Assembly: GCF_000711695.1 (NCBI RefSeq)
Contig: NW_013546969.1
Span: forward strand, 1-64,000
Direction of reading: 5' to 3'
Length of the DNA: 64,000 bases
Origin: Tilletiaria anomala UBC 951
Taxonomy: Eukaryota; Basidiomycota; Exobasidiomycetes; Georgefischeriales; Tilletiariaceae
Positions 9,181-19,210 of this stretch are shown here, in pieces (within the stretch, counting starts at the first letter, position 1; each line of letters begins with the position of its first letter). The position numbers and the translations under genes were made by a program. The notes under the pieces were generated by a model. The model saw nothing but the letters and a program-made list of their open reading frames with translations. It had not been told where the DNA came from and searched no databases.

Positions 9181-11403
9181 TCAAAGACCTTGAATGAGCC
9201 CTTGGTGTCTCTCGGCAACTGTGGCGTCTCGGACGCCGCCGGGGATATCCAGGCCGCCGATGAATACGTCACCTGCGCCTGCGACGCGGAGCTCCTTGCG
9301 CAGTTCTGCGAAGCCAACCTCGAGGCGAGTGGCGTCGAGCGTCATGCGCAGTTGCAACCGGCGCCCGCGACGAAGCATGTCCTCCTGGCGCTGCTTGCCG
9401 TCGGCATCTCGGTGGTAGTACGCATGCATGAACGGATGCACGAGCGGCGCGTGCGGGAGCACCTTGGTCGTGAGCCACGCGAGACGGTCGTTGCCGGCTC
9501 CTTGCGCTGTCAGCCCGTCCTGCTGCCCTGCGCCGACTTGCTGCTCCACCTCGCGCGCGTCGCCTGCGTCTACATCTACGTCGGCGTTGGCGCTAGCGTT
9601 GTTCTCCGGGGTCATGCGGCCGTACGGCTGGGGCTTCTCATTCACCTTAACAGATGCAGCCGTGGCAGCAGCCAGCGGGTCGTCCCACTTCTGGATCGCA
9701 TCGATGGGGAGCAAATCGACGTTGACGTCCTTGGTGACGACGCGGCCGGGCTGGCTGTAGGCGTGCTTGCGCTTGCCGCCAAGATGGTCGAACTCGTGCG
9801 CTTCGAGGACCATGCGCAGGTACTCGCAGATCGGCCCGCTGATCCACCTGCGCGGGCGCCAGCCGGCCCACCAGCCGAGGTGGCCTCCCAGCATGGTGGT
9901 CGCAAGGACAATGTTGGGGTTCCCCGCGCCAACCAAGCGGATAGAGACGCCCTCGGTTGGCGGGTCGACGCCGCGCATGCCCATGATGGTGCGCACGCTC
10001 TGCGTCAGCTCGTACGGCACGATGGGGTCATCGATCGCATTGAATGCGAGCAGCGGGCGCTGCACGTTAGTCATCGTCGGCAGCGCCGAGCCGCCGTGGT
10101 AGTAGTCATCGGCCGTGTCGAACGGGAACTCGCCATATGGCTTGCGGTGCCCACCAAGGAAGCGCGTGCCGGTGTCGTCAAAGTACTTGAGCGTGTTGGG
10201 TAGCACGTTCCTCTCACGCAGGCAGACCTCCGCGGGCGGAGGATGGTATAGTGCGGAGATGAGCTTTTCGGCGTCCTTGTCAAGCGTGATGACATCCACA
10301 TGCCGGCCAACCATACGGGCCAGGTTGCCGGCCATAGTCCTGCTGTACACAGCCCGGTTGATGCCGGGTTTTTCCAGCACCATGCTTCCGCGGGAGAGGT
10401 CAAAGGGGGTGCCGAGGACCATGCCGGCGCGCAGAGGCGTTGCGTCGCCCTCTTCTCCGAGATACTTGGAGAGGACGTTGGCGCCAAGCGAAAAGCCGAT
10501 GCCAGCCAACGGCGCGTTGGGGAAAGCGGAGGTGATGAAGAGCAGTGCACAGCGCAGATCCGATGTCTTGGAAGCCGAGTACAGCTGTGGCGATGTGACG
10601 GGCGTGTGTGCGCCTGCGAGGGCAATGGAATGGGAACTCGTCTCAGCCTCTTGTACTTGCGAAGTCACCCACAGAGCCTTGACACACGATAACTCACAAG
10701 CTCTGAAATTGACGACGATCGCGCGATATCCCGGTCCGCCTTCGCGTTTGGGCTTGGTGAGCGGCTTGATGATGTTACGCACGTACGTCTCGCCGCTGCC
10801 GCCTGTGAGGCCGTGGAGTATGACAAGCGTCTCGGTGTTACCAGTTGGGTCGTCTTGCGCCAGCTCGGGCGGACTGATGTCGAGTGAGAGTGTCCCGCCA
10901 TCCGGGACGAGCAACACACGGCGTTTGTATCTCACCTTCTCTTGCAGCACCGTATTGGCGCGCGCAGAGTAAATCGTCTGCAGGTGGCCCGAGGCGAGCC
11001 AAGGTGTCGGGCGAAAGTGAGAGGTCGAATGGAGGGATGGGCAGTGCTCGTGCAGCAGGTATCGCAGGGACGGCACTGCTGGTTCGACTTGTGCATATTT
11101 ACCATCCCCGTCCCCATGTACCCTTCCATCTTCATATGTATGACTACTGCCATTAGCCTTGACGCTCCCGTTTGCATCTGCCGGACGGTATCCATTGCCG
11201 TTGGGCTTGCTGCGAATGTCCGTGCTTTCCCCGCCTTCGGCCTCATTTTCGATGGGAGTTTCCGCCTCTGGAAGGGCTGGCGAGAAGTGCAATGTGACGC
11301 CCGTCCATGACGGCGGGCTCAGACGCAGTGGGATGAGCAGCATGTGGGCCAGGAATCGGAGCATTGTGGGAAAGACGGAGCGGGTGGAAAGCAGGCGGCC
11401 CAT
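9181..11403 (-). CDS. Alpha/beta hydrolase of the YheT / ABHD1-3 / EHT1 type
   Basis: Exons 11403-10698 and 10613-9181 give 712 residues. The start at 11403 has a strong context (ACCATGG); an in-frame ATG at 11427 is weaker. The family hydrolyses or transfers acyl chains; yeast members Eht1 and Eeb1 make medium-chain ethyl esters, and animal ABHD3 cleaves phospholipids. Visible hallmarks are FRPTPWLASGHLQTIY near residue 125, the oxyanion-side VILHGLTGGS, the nucleophile elbow GFSLG (Ser near 273), the Asp in NAIDDPIVP (near 430) and the His in GGHLGWW (near 476), so the triad is complete. The last about 200 residues are acidic and low in complexity, longer than usual. The 84-nt intron sits in the conserved NFRxCxxTPVTSPQLYSA block and is itself a multiple of three without a stop. 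Divergent from the CoA-transferase gene. Confidence 0.9.
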   Translation of the reverse strand: MGRLLSTRSVFPTMLRFLAHMLLIPLRLSPPSWTGVTLHFSPALPEAETPIENEAEGGESTDIRSKPNGNGYRPADANGSVKANGSSHTYEDGRVHGDGDGKYAQVEPAVPSLRYLLHEHCPSLHSTSHFRPTPWLASGHLQTIYSARANTVLQEKVRYKRRVLLVPDGGTLSLDISPPELAQDDPTGNTETLVILHGLTGGSGETYVRNIIKPLTKPKREGGPGYRAIVVNFRACELSCVKALWVTSQVQEAETSSHSIALAGAHTPVTSPQLYSASKTSDLRCALLFITSAFPNAPLAGIGFSLGANVLSKYLGEEGDATPLRAGMVLGTPFDLSRGSMVLEKPGINRAVYSRTMAGNLARMVGRHVDVITLDKDAEKLISALYHPPPAEVCLRERNVLPNTLKYFDDTGTRFLGGHRKPYGEFPFDTADDYYHGGSALPTMTNVQRPLLAFNAIDDPIVPYELTQSVRTIMGMRGVDPPTEGVSIRLVGAGNPNIVLATTMLGGHLGWWAGWRPRRWISGPICEYLRMVLEAHEFDHLGGKRKHAYSQPGRVVTKDVNVDLLPIDAIQKWDDPLAAATAASVKVNEKPQPYGRMTPENNASANADVDVDAGDAREVEQQVGAGQQDGLTAQGAGNDRLAWLTTKVLPHAPLVHPFMHAYYHRDADGKQRQEDMLRRGRRLQLRMTLDATRLEVGFAELRKELRVAGAGDVFIGGLDIPGGVRDATVAERHQGLIQGL

Positions 11404-12398
11404 GGTTTCTAGAGAATGCGGAAGCATAGATATGGTCGAGTGGGAATTCCTTCTTCTCCTTGCAGCGTTCTTTTGCGCCGTATGAACTACCGTATGAGGG
11501 TGCAATCCCTTCTAGTCGCCTCGGTGGCGGCTATATAAGGCCAGGGTCGGCGCTTCAAGATCTAGAAGAAAGGTTCACGGGCACGCTGGCGCGCAGGGTG
11601 AAAGACTTGTCAGTGCAGCACTGCCTCTTTTCTATCTTGCGTTTCCAAGCTTCGTTGCATTCCAATCCCATCAGCCGTCGAGAAGAGCACGGCAAGAGAC
11701 CATTCTGGCAGTGCAATTTACTGCTGCCATCGAGGTCAAGTGGATGCAACCATGACCAGATGAGCCTAACAAAGCAATGCCCTCATGTTGAAATCGGGTG
11801 ATCGACCACAAGGAAACCCCGTGTATTTGACCTTTTCCATTGCATTTCCGCCAAGATTTGCTTCTTCCGGTAGAAACTCCTGTTGTACTCCGGTAAAACT
11901 GCGCGTGAGCTCCCGCAATTCCTCCATTCTCGCTCGAATTGCACCATAACTTTTCTGTCGCTCGATTCCGACCTGCCGGGCCGCTCCGTCACTTTGGAAG
12001 CTCCGGTCCGGGCCAGGACTATCCAAATGAAAGCACGATGAGGGGTCTTGGCAGCGATAAAATAGGGTTGTGTCCCGGCACTCCGGCTGCCCCACCCTCC
12101 CGAAGAAGCCGGGGCGGAGAGTAGTCGTTGTCACAGGCAGCTTTGTATGGCGCTTTGTTGTCTACATGTACATGGCATAGCTGTGGTCACTAGTTTGGTG
12201 CATCTAGTCGAATGCAGGCAGTGGAGTTGTCCTGAACGGTGCGGAGTGACAGCCGCTTACCAGCCTTTTCTTCCTCCCCTTCCAATCGCGCACGCCGGGA
12301 GTCTCTTCGCCTCCTTTCTTTCTGGGAAGTCGCTTGGTTTGAGTTTCGACACCTCGTGTACCTGCAGGGAAGGGAGCAAAGATACGAGAGCTTTCGCC
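11404..12398. promoter_or_regulatory. Divergent promoter region, about 1 kb
   Basis: Shared upstream region of the hydrolase (minus) and CoA-transferase (plus) genes. A near-palindromic TATA-like sequence, GGCTATATAAGGCC, lies at about 11528-11541, some 130 bases before the hydrolase start. An AT patch CGATAAAATAGGG is at about 12056. A 122-codon minus frame at 11766-12134 was not accepted as a gene. Confidence 0.4.
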
Positions 12399-14035
12399 AT
12401 GTTCGCCCCAAGAGGCACTCGGTTCGCTATGGCTGGCGTACGAGCAGTAGGCGTTGCTGCTGCTACTGCTAATCAGGCAGCTCATCTTCGGCCGCCGCTC
12501 GGCAACATCATACGCACCTTCCGGTATCGAGACAGCCATTCGCGCTCACTCGTCGAACATAATCTATCACCTTCTAGCACGAGAAAGCGATGTAGGCACG
12601 ACCATGCACGCTCTGCAACATCTCCCAGCTGTGACACTGCAAGCACTGAAAATGCACTTGATTTATCTTCTCGCCAGCCTCCTTCCATCCCGCCGCCTCT
12701 GCAAGGTGTAAAAGTTGTAGATCTCACTCGCGTTCTGGCTGGTCCCTACTGCACCATGCTTCTTGCCGATCTTGGTGCGGATGTGATTAAGATCGAACAT
12801 CCCAAGGGTGTGTCACTCATCATTGCATGTGCATTTGCTTTCGTCGCCGCTCGATTCGAACTGACGGACTTGCGTGGTGCTCCATTGCCCTACCAACAGG
12901 TGGGGATGATACGCGTGCATGGGGCCCTCCCTTTGCGCAACCTTCCTCGAAATCGTCCTTGCCACCACCGCCCAAGGGGAAGGAAGACTACTGGGCGAGC
13001 CTACCGCCGGAATCAGCCTACTTCCTCTCCGTAAACCGGTCCAAACGCTCGATTACGGTCGACCTCAAGTCGCGCGAGGGTCTCGCGATCATCAAGCGGC
13101 TCGTCCAGCAGGCCGACGTGGTCGTCGAGAACTACCTGCCCGGCAAGTTGGCGAGCATGGGCATGGGATACGAGCAAATGAAGGGGTGGAAGCACGATAT
13201 CATTTACGCCAGCATCACCGGCTACGGCCAGACAGGCCCGTTCAGCCCGTCGGCGGGGTACGACGTGGTCATCGCCGCCGATGCGGGGCTCTTTCATATC
13301 ACCGGCGAAGCAGACCGGCCGCCGGTCAAGATCGGCGTCGCGATGACGGACCTGACGACGGGGCTGTATGTCCATGGTGCCATCATGGCTGCGCTTATCG
13401 GGCGCAGCAAGACGGGTCAGGGCGTGCACATCGACGCGAGCCTATTTGAGAGCCAAATCGCAAGCCTGGCGAACATCGCCAGCAACTACCTCATCGCTGG
13501 CCAGGAGGCCGGGAGGCACGGCACTAGCCACCCTTCCATTGTTCCGTACCAAGTCTTCCCGACCAAGGACGGGTTCCTGATGGTGGGCGCCGGAAACGAC
13601 GGGCAGTTCAAGCTGCTCGCGAGCCTGCTTGGCCGCCCGGACCTGGCGGCAGACAGCAGGTACAGCACGAACATTGCGCGCGTCGCGCACCGCGATGGGC
13701 TGATTGCTCTTCTCTCGTCGCTGCTCCAGCAGCACACTAGCGCCGACTGGCTCGCGCAGATTAACGGGCGCATACCCGCTGCGCCAATTCGCAACATCGC
13801 GCAGACGTTCGCGCACCCGCAGGCGCGCGCACGGGGGGTCGTCACGCAGGTCGACCATCCCCGCGCTGGGCGCATCAAGATCGCCAGCCCCGCGGTCCAG
13901 TACGGCGAGAGCAAGATGCCGGTCACGCGCCCCCCGCCCGTGCTGGGCCAACACACGGACGAGGTGTTGGCGGAACTAGCTTACAGCGAGGACGAGGTGC
14001 GGGCCCTCAGGCAGGCTGGAGCCATAGGGCGATGA
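12399..14035 (+). CDS. Family III acyl-CoA transferase (CaiB/BaiF; SUGCT-like), probably mitochondrial
   Basis: Exons 12399-12807 and 12900-14035 give 514 residues. Family III enzymes move CoA between carboxylic acids through aspartyl-CoA intermediates; the closest eukaryotic pattern I recognise is succinate-hydroxymethylglutarate (glutarate) CoA-transferase. Motifs are [70 protein letters not shown] and [14 protein letters not shown]; the Asp in MTDL is the expected catalytic residue. The first about 110 residues are Arg/Ser/Ala-rich with few acids and suit a mitochondrial presequence. A further in-frame ATG is at 12429, and an open frame extends upstream to 12147 but would bury the presequence. 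The 92-nt intron falls within the PKGGDDT loop. Confidence 0.9.
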
Positions 14036-14437
14036 ACCGCGGCACACACGCCCGCTCTACAAATGCCATGATGTCCCAGTTGCATCTTGTTGGGAAGAGC
14101 AATGGTATACAAGGGGGGGATCGTGCATACAGTACAGAAGTCGAACATAGCCATATATCTGCAGCCGTCTGCGGGTAATGTGGGAAATTGTACAGGGCTG
14201 GTGCTGGTGCTGTTCATGCGTGTGAGTATTTCTGCAGTGCGAGTGTTCAGATGGGTGCATATGGGTGCATAGCACAAGGCTATGCCGGCCACAAGCCGGG
14301 TTGGAAGGAGCACAGGACAAAAGTTATATCAAATCGAAATAAGTGGTTTTGATACTGCAAGTACTGTGGTCGAATTCGAAATGTCAAAAGGTACCAGATT
14401 GGCGGTAAGGAAGAAGGAAGGATGGTGGCGCGCCCAA
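14036..14437. other. Convergent 3' spacer (about 400 bp)
   Basis: Lies between the stop codons of two convergent genes. No gene is seen; AT-rich patches near 14100-14160 and 14320-14390 probably hold the two poly(A) sites. Confidence 0.4.
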
Positions 14438-17400
14438 TCACTCCTTGGGCGAATGTTGCGCAGCGATAGCAGGATGAACCCGGCCGCGCCAAGCTTTCGG
14501 AAGGATGTCGCGGTCATCGCGCGCCGGCAGACCAGCGCCGGCCGAGGCGATCGCCAGCGCGTTGCTCCTCGTTGCGGAGCCGAGCCTGAGCGACAGCGAC
14601 GAAGCTGACGATGCAGATCGCGAGCGGTTAACCTCGCCTCGTGCAGCTGCGTTTTCCGTAACCGAATACACAGCCTCAATTGCACTCGCGCTGACGCGAT
14701 CTGCGTCTGCGCTCGAGGTCCGCCGGCCATCCATGGGTGCGCGCGGGTCGTCGCTGGCGCTGATGAAGCTTCCGGGGGTAGGCAAGCCAAAGTGCTTCGC
14801 TAGTTCGGTCCAGATACGGAACGGTACACCGCCCATGAGCGCATTCAGCGCCTCGATAGTCGTCGGCTCCAAATGCTGCGGCAAGCCTTCGAGCGCCTCT
14901 GCTTTGCTGCTGTTCCCTCTGCCGGGACTTGTGTCGATGCTTGTGCCCACGGTAGAAGTGCGCCGGGCATCTGCGCTGGTGAATATCCCGCTATATGCGT
15001 GCAGCTGTGAGCTCGGTGACTCGTAGCGATGCAGGGCGAGCGCACCTTCGCTAGCGGTTGCAGGATCGCTGGACCAGATCTTGATATCCGTCATGTCAGC
15101 TTCGGCATCTGCGACTGCATGTGCCTCCCTGTCCCGCACTTTTTCTTCAACAGCAGCCGAGTCCTGCTGCAGCTCCAAGAGCTCGTCGATCTGCGCTAGG
15201 CAATGCATCGCGTGCGTATGCGCGTGCAGATGGTAGTGGTGGCTTCGGGGCCAATGTGGCTGGCACGACGCGACAGCCGAAACCGAAGTCGGGGCGTGCG
15301 CGTACATGTAGTCTAGCGGCGCTTCGCTGATGTCGTATCCGAACCCAAAGCGGAGCGGCGACCGAGCTGCAGCCGCAGGCGCAGGCGCGGCCGCGGCGCT
15401 GTCAGCGGGCGCTGGTGAGTGAGGCGCGTCGGCGTCCGCGCTGTCGGTGCACTCAAAGAAGCCGTCGAGCACTTCGGGCTCCAGATCAAATACGCGGCGC
15501 AGGATGGCGCTCATGACCCTCTCGCCGCGCGAAAGCGGTGGACGCTGCTGCTGCCCTGCGGTTAGCTGTTGCTCCGCCTGACGCAGCTCAGCACCTTTAC
15601 CCGTCGCTGTATGCGCCTGTTCTCGAGCGCCAGCTGATCTGCGGCCAAAGACGCCATGCACATGCACTGTCGCCATGTTGCTACCGCCTTTTGCTTTTGC
15701 TTTCGCCTTGGCCTTTACCTGCGACTTCGCATGGAGCTTCTGTTGCTGGCGCACCATCGCGAGGGTGACGCCGCCGCCGCCAGCGGACGTCGTCGCCGAC
15801 TGGTGCGTGTGCACGGTGGAGACGGAGCGCGAGCAACTCGTGTTGTTGCTGCGCTTGCTGCTGCGGCACGTGTGGCGGTCCGCTGCAGCAGCGGCAGTGT
15901 CCTCAGACGCTTCGTCCGTCAAGCCGTCCGAATCATCATCCTCATCGTTCACGACATCGTCTTGCCCTTCGTCCTCTTCTGCATCGTTCGCAATGTGCCC
16001 GGCACCAGAGTAGTCACCGTCGAGCATGCCAAGGATCGAGCGCTGATGCTGCTGCCGCGCGCGCCGGCAGCGTCGACTGCGCTTCGTGCCGCGTGTATGC
16101 GCCGGAGCAGTAGAAGCGAACAGCTCGCCAGCTCCAACTGTCAGCAGAGGCACTCCAGCTCCTTCGCCTGCTGCGCTGATTGCCGCAAAGTAAGACGTGC
16201 TACTAAGACCAGCAGAAAGCGCCGACGGCGCGAGCGCGAGCAAGTGCTCGAATTCGTGCTGCTCTTGAAACGACGGCGTCTGCCTTGCATGGCGCACCTG
16301 TTGCTTGGACGAGGGCCCACACTGCCACTGCGGTTGCGATTGTGAATGCTGGTTGCAAGAAGCCGCAGCCGTAGCCGCAGCCGCACCTTTAGTCACTGGC
16401 GGATGATGCTCCTTGTAGAAGACGTCGACGTTGCGCAAGAGCCGTATAGCACGCTCCCTCTCTTCCAGCGCCACTGCATCCGGCGGTGCGGTGGCAGGGG
16501 CAGCAGCATCAGACCAGCTCTCGTAACCGTATCCAAGCTCGTGCTCGTGCTCGAACGGGCTGAAGATCACGCTGGTCGTCGAGTAGCTGTCGGCGCTTGT
16601 CGCCCTGCCCAGATACGAGGTGTGCGCTTGCGCTGCTGACCCGGTGGCACGTAGTCCGCCGCTGTGGCGCCGCTGTCGGGAAGCGGACGAGTCAGAAGAG
16701 AACGGCAGGGAAGGCGACTCGAGCGGCCAATCTTCCTCCTCCTCTTCATCATCCTCGTCATGGTTAGAAAGCGCGACCACCACCTCTTCTTCGATGACAT
16801 CTGCTTGTTGCGGGAAGTCGAAGAAGTAGCTGCTGCCGGCCGAGGAAAACATGCCCCTTCCGTCGTGAGCGGGGGGCGGTAAGTTGCTCCTAGATGCTAC
16901 TGTTGTCGTCGGTATCGCAAAAGGAAGGGAGCCAAAGAGTGAGGGTCAGTCGCCACATGCCAGGGACGAGGGCGACTTGGATGCCATCTGTGCGAGGGCC
17001 TTACCATCTTCCCGCTTCTCCTCTTCTCGGTCATGCTCAAAGTTAGAGAAGACATCTACATCCTCCGCTTGCGTTTCACTCTGTTTCTCCCTTGCCTTGG
17101 CCTCTGCTTCCGCAACAGCAACAGCGGCGGAGGCGGCGGCAGTGGCGGCCTGCGCCTTCAGCGCAGCTCTACCTGGAAAGACGACGCTCCAGTCGTCGTC
17201 CTTCCCCTTCTCGTTACCCTTGACAGGGTTGGCGACGCTGCCATGTGCGCCGAGCCGATCCATCGACTCTAGCAGCGCCGCATCACCGCCGCCGGCACGC
17301 CTGTTATTCCTCGTCGATGATACTTTGCTGGGCGAGCCGCGCGAGAGGTATCCCTGCGCAGCGGAGGTATCAACGAACAGCGTCGGCTCGGTCGTTCCGC

Positions 17401-17776
17401 TTTTCGCCGCGGGTGCTGAAGGTTGGTGTGGCAGGGGAGCCGCGTGCAGAAGTGGTGATCTGAGCGTCTCGGCCCGCAGTCGTTCATCGGCGTCAGGGCG
17501 GTCCTGGCCATCGTTGCGCTCGGGCTCGTGGCAGTCACAGTTGTCTTCATCCTCATCATCCGCACAGTCGTTGTAACTTTGACTCCGCTGCTGCAGCTGC
17601 CATTGCAATTGCAGTTGCGTCTGCGTCTGCGTCTGCGACGCCCTCGACCGCGCAGTCGACTTTCCCTTGACCTTGCTGGAGCTGTGATGAATCCGCTCCG
17701 ACTCGGTCGGCGGCGGTGGGGACGCAGCGCGTTGTTGTCGCGTGCGTGAGGACGGGATCTTTTGGATGAAGGCCAT
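14438..17776 (-). CDS. Large low-complexity protein of unknown function, 1077 residues
   Basis: Two exons, 17776-17005 and 16899-14438, join in phase across a 105-nt intron (GTAAGG donor, CTGAC branch site, ACAG acceptor). The joined reading passes through VASRSNLPPPAHDGRGMFSS, which explains why the second exon also looks like a separate gene starting at 16852. The N-terminal third has Gln/Thr repeats (SQTQTQTQLQLQWQLQQRSQ), acidic runs and an Ala-rich helix-like stretch (ALKAQAATAAASAAVAVAEA). The middle holds Glu/Asp, His, Ser and Ala runs and basic KAKAKAKAK. Two better-folded islands stand out: RVMSAILRRVFDLEPEVLDGF, and LEPTTIEALNALMGGVPFRI with the following WTELAKHFGLP. No known domain, signal peptide or membrane span is recognised. 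It may be a regulatory or scaffold protein, but nothing in the sequence settles that. Confidence 0.75.
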
Positions 17777-19210
17777 CGTTGCCACGCTTACCGCTTGGCG
17801 ATTCGCAGGTCAGGCTTGCTTCCTTTGCTTCTGCTGTCCGTGGGACGTTCTGTCGCTTGAGAGATGATGGATGGCCTCCGCACCCGCGTCTACGGAACCG
17901 GTGACAGGCAAGATATGCAGATGCAGATGACCACCGACGTCAACACAGAGATGAGCCAGCTGCGTCAGTCCGGTGCTTCTCTCGAGGTTGCAGTGGCCTG
18001 CCGTGTGTATTGTGACGTGTGTCAACGCCAAACCTCCTGCCCAAGCTGCGCAGTCGCAATGGACCTGGAGCGAAACCATGTCTGACTATCTGTATCCGTA
18101 CGACGATGCCAATTACTAATGAGCAACCGGTCGCCACCCGACGGGGAGAGGAACGCAGACTAGCAGCCAGCCTAACATGTGAACTGGCGGCCGGGAGAGA
18201 GTGGCGCAGTGCCCCGCCTCCCCGGCGCTGAGATAACGCAAAGACAAAATGAAATCAGTCGATATCAGTCATATCACCGCCGGCACGCGTCTGCACCACA
18301 GCCCGAACCGAGCAACAGTTCCTAGTGTGAGGCCAGCCTGGCGGGCGGTGCAGTGTGGGAGATGGGCACAGAGAACAACATCGTCACGTGACTCATCCCA
18401 TACGCTCCATGATATTAACCGACGGTGGAGACCAACTGGATCTTACCTACAGAATGGCCACATGGGGGTCATCGTCCCTCGCCGCGCTGGCTTTATACGC
18501 TCGCAATGCATCTCCAATGCTCACGGCGCCCTACCCGGGCGCTCGCTGCGTTTCCGTCCTAATAGCAAAAACGGCATGATATCTTCCTCGTGCCTCTCCT
18601 TCGCTCAGCCCATTCGAGATGCCACGCTCCCTTGCATGTATAATGTATCATTCTTGGTGGTGGATTGCTCTTTTGGCATCCTTAGGTATCCCCGTCATTT
18701 TCTCTGGCATAGCTAGCTCTCTGTGCCATCGATCCTATAGGCCTCGCCTGGGTGGGTAGTTTCAACCTGATTCCCCTGTGAATCATCCTTGCCGGCTCCA
18801 GGCTCAATCCTGCGGTGAACCATGGACCTTGTGAAGTGTATCATGTCAACCTCGACTCCGTCCTCCGCTGCTTGCGCCTAACTGTTACCTGCCCTGAGGG
18901 ACGACGTCTTCGTCTCCCCGGAATTGTGCGCATATTGCGCAGGATCCACACGGAAGCATTCAGCAGATCTCATAGCTCGGCCTGCTGGTAGGGGCTCTCA
19001 AACGGCTGCACGAGACCGGAGAATGTCAGAACGCGGTTGGTATGATCAAGAAACTTTTCACATGTCGACGCAAATTCTCAGCCATGGCGCACTGGACTCA
19101 CAACTAGGTAGGGCTGCAACACCTAGCGGCGCGGCGCACTGATCTTGTGTCCCGCCGTCGGTCGGACTGATCACCTCGTGATGGCGCACTTGATCTCCTG
19201 CAAATAACAG
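17777..19210. other. No supported gene (about 1.4 kb)
   Basis: Upstream of the 1077-residue protein gene. It contains one CACGTG palindrome at about 18385-18390 (in CGTCACGTGACTC), a possible bHLH/Cbf1-type site. The open frames are short and not coding-like. Confidence 0.4.

Noticed and set aside
9133-10203. 356-codon plus-strand open frame
   Set aside because: It is antisense to the alpha/beta hydrolase and follows from that gene's C-rich third codon positions. It has no domain or start context, while the minus strand carries a full catalytic triad.
11766-12134. 122-codon minus-strand frame with a helical segment
   Set aside because: It lies in the divergent promoter between two well-supported genes and shows no domain, splice or codon-bias support. 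It could be chance.
15656-16345. Long plus-strand frames opposite the 1077-residue protein
   Set aside because: Repetitive Ala/Arg/Cys/Leu composition is the mirror of trinucleotide-rich coding sequence on the minus strand.
14438-16852. 804-residue protein as a complete gene
   Set aside because: The upstream frame joins it in phase through a good 105-nt intron, so the 804-residue frame is treated as most of exon 2.
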